7,463 nucleotides of DNA from an uncultured Eubacteriales bacterium (lineage in GTDB: Bacteria; Bacillota; Clostridia; Christensenellales; Borkfalkiaceae). Below, piece by piece: positions 6,650-7,463 of this stretch; position 1 is the stretch's first letter; each line of letters opens with the position of its first letter. The notes beneath the pieces are model-generated. The model ran no database searches. It saw only the letters and a program-made list of their open reading frames with translations, and was not told the DNA's origin. The position numbers were made by a program, and so were the translations under genes. Location of the stretch: positions 1 through 7,463 of the forward strand of contig URKE01000066.1 in NCBI GenBank assembly GCA_900548285.1. Direction: 5' to 3'.

Positions 6650-7102
6650 GTGAGAGGAGAAAGGGTAACGGATAGACGAGCGCGGCGATATATAACGATA
6701 ACCGACGACGCAATGTGGGAGTATATCGACAAAATTATGACTCATCCGGACTACGATAAAAGTTTCAATAAAGTCATAAATTCCGCTTTGTTGTTCGGCT
6801 TGCCTGTACTGTATAAGCGGCTGTTCGATACGGTGGAAATCGACGGGGAAGAAACGCCCGTAAGCGTTCCGAATGAGTATAACGAGGACGCGTTTTATTT
6901 CCAACTGATACGGCTTATGAAAGAAATGCTTGCAAACGAAGTGATTACAAAATCGGTCGTATGCTCGCTATTCAACGAACGCGCGGCGGCATTGCAAGAC
7001 GGAAAATCGGACGCGTATTCGCTGAAAAAAGGGTTTTATCAGGACACGCCAGAATATCTCGTAAACGAAGAAATCCGAATGCTGAAAGACGTGGGGAGGT
7101 AA
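6650..7102 (+). CDS. Hypothetical protein, possible ribbon-helix-helix relaxosome accessory factor
   Basis: A 150-residue protein with a GTG start and GGGAGG seven bases ahead. I do not recognise a named family. The N-terminal ~55 residues have the layout of a ribbon-helix-helix DNA-binding domain: a basic start, the strand RYITITD (13-19), a helix with AMWEYIDKIM, and a second helix with SFNKVINSALLFGLPVL (38-54). The remainder (FYFQLIRLMKEMLANEV, then a C-terminal stretch around DTPEYLVNEEIRMLK) looks helical and charged. It lies immediately upstream of a relaxase reading frame, where small DNA-binding accessory proteins that help the relaxase find oriT are common. That position is the main support for the role. 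The fold call is inference from pattern only. Confidence 0.65.
   Translation: MRGERVTDRRARRYITITDDAMWEYIDKIMTHPDYDKSFNKVINSALLFGLPVLYKRLFDTVEIDGEETPVSVPNEYNEDAFYFQLIRLMKEMLANEVITKSVVCSLFNERAAALQDGKSDAYSLKKGFYQDTPEYLVNEEIRMLKDVGR
7093..7099 (+). promoter_or_regulatory. Ribosome binding site of the relaxase frame
   Basis: GGGGAGG overlaps the end of the RHH-like gene. An ACG codon (7109-7111) lies nine bases after it, at the place where a start codon would be expected. Confidence 0.6.
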
Positions 7103-7108
7103 AGAAAA

Positions 7109-7463
7109 ACGGACAATCAACCGATTATTCTGAACATAAAATATACGCCGTATGAACTCGGCAGAAAAGCAAGCGGACTTGAAAGAGAAGCCCATAGAGC
7201 GGAACGCTCTTTCTTCGATATGACGGGCGGCGAGAACGTATATAAGTACATAACGACGGAAGGGAAAGTCGCGGGCAAAAAGACGGGCAAAATCACCGCG
7301 CTTGAATACCTGCAAAAGTCAACGGGTGTTTTTAATGGTGACGGGCTTATCTCACAGGAAAGAATAGCCGAAATGAAAGAACGATTGAAAAATAACAAGG
7401 GCAATATATGGCACGGTTTCGTGTCGCTCAATAAAGAGCAGTCGTATAAAATCGACACGCCGG
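7109..7463 (+). CDS. MobL-like relaxase, 3' partial, non-canonical start
   Basis: N-terminal ~118 residues of a probable mobilization relaxase, which would nick DNA at oriT and lead the strand into the recipient; the rest lies beyond the window. The frame reads DNQPIILNIKYTPYELGR, then VYKYITTEGK, LEYLQKSTGVFNGDGL, and NIWHGFVSLNKEQ. The order of an N-terminal strand, a tyrosine-bearing segment, an STGVF motif and a W-x-FVSL-like strand fits my memory of MobL/MobP-type relaxases. The HUH metal site would be downstream and is not seen. There is no ATG, GTG or TTG between the previous stop and position 7220, although homology-like sequence begins near 7115. The coordinate given assumes initiation at ACG 7109, nine bases after GGGGAGG. 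ATT at 7124 or 7127 is an alternative. Confidence 0.6.

Noticed and set aside
6537..6653. A 38-codon basic reading frame (starting MLLHSAKKEQ) between the DUF6291 and RHH-like genes, ending in a GTGA overlap with GTG 6650.
   Set aside because: There is no ribosome binding site near its ATG and its codon use is unlike the neighbours. The overlap could be chance, and the same bases are also open in another frame.
6470..6904. Minus-strand frame opposite the DUF6291/RHH-like junction.
   Set aside because: Antisense shadow with a low-complexity Phe/Ser/Arg composition and no supporting signals.

Overview
The window looks like part of a conjugative or mobilizable element (plasmid or integrative element) from a Gram-positive Clostridia-type Bacillota, probably a gut lineage. 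This rests on the strong AGGAGG-type ribosome binding sites, TTG and GTG starts, and protein families (DUF3849, ArdC, DUF6291, MobL-like relaxase) that I know mainly from such elements. The host assignment is inference.

Layout. (1) Positions 3-2429, plus strand: a large multidomain protein cut at its 5' end by the window edge. It has the end of a DUF3849 domain, three tandem copies of a ~105-residue module, a primase-polymerase (AEP/PrimPol) domain and a C-terminal domain like the helix-bundle domain of NrS-1-type polymerases. (2) Positions 2477-4122, minus strand: a compact two-gene cassette with its own promoter and terminator. It encodes an OLD/AAA_15-like ATPase and, with an ATGA overlap, a small TOPRIM-like protein. 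This is a candidate phage-defence module inserted against the direction of every other gene. (3) Positions 4123-4336: the divergent control region, rich in short inverted and direct repeats. (4) Positions 4337-7463, plus strand: a 47-residue acidic protein, an ArdC-like antirestriction protein with a TTG start, a DUF6291 protein, a possible ribbon-helix-helix protein, and the N-terminus of a MobL-like relaxase that runs off the window.

How it fits together. The plus-strand genes are the usual transfer cargo: DNA priming or replication, protection from host restriction on entry, and DNA processing for mobilization. The minus-strand pair has visibly lower GC in sampled stretches and looks like independently acquired defence cargo. 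Three points stand out. The primase-like and ArdC-like proteins end in the same kind of C-terminal domain. The relaxase reading frame has a good ribosome binding site but ACG where a start codon should be. DUF6291, the RHH-like gene and the relaxase all lie in one reading frame, separated only by single stop codons. No rRNA, tRNA, CRISPR array or insertion sequence was seen, and no stretch over 300 bases lacks a gene.
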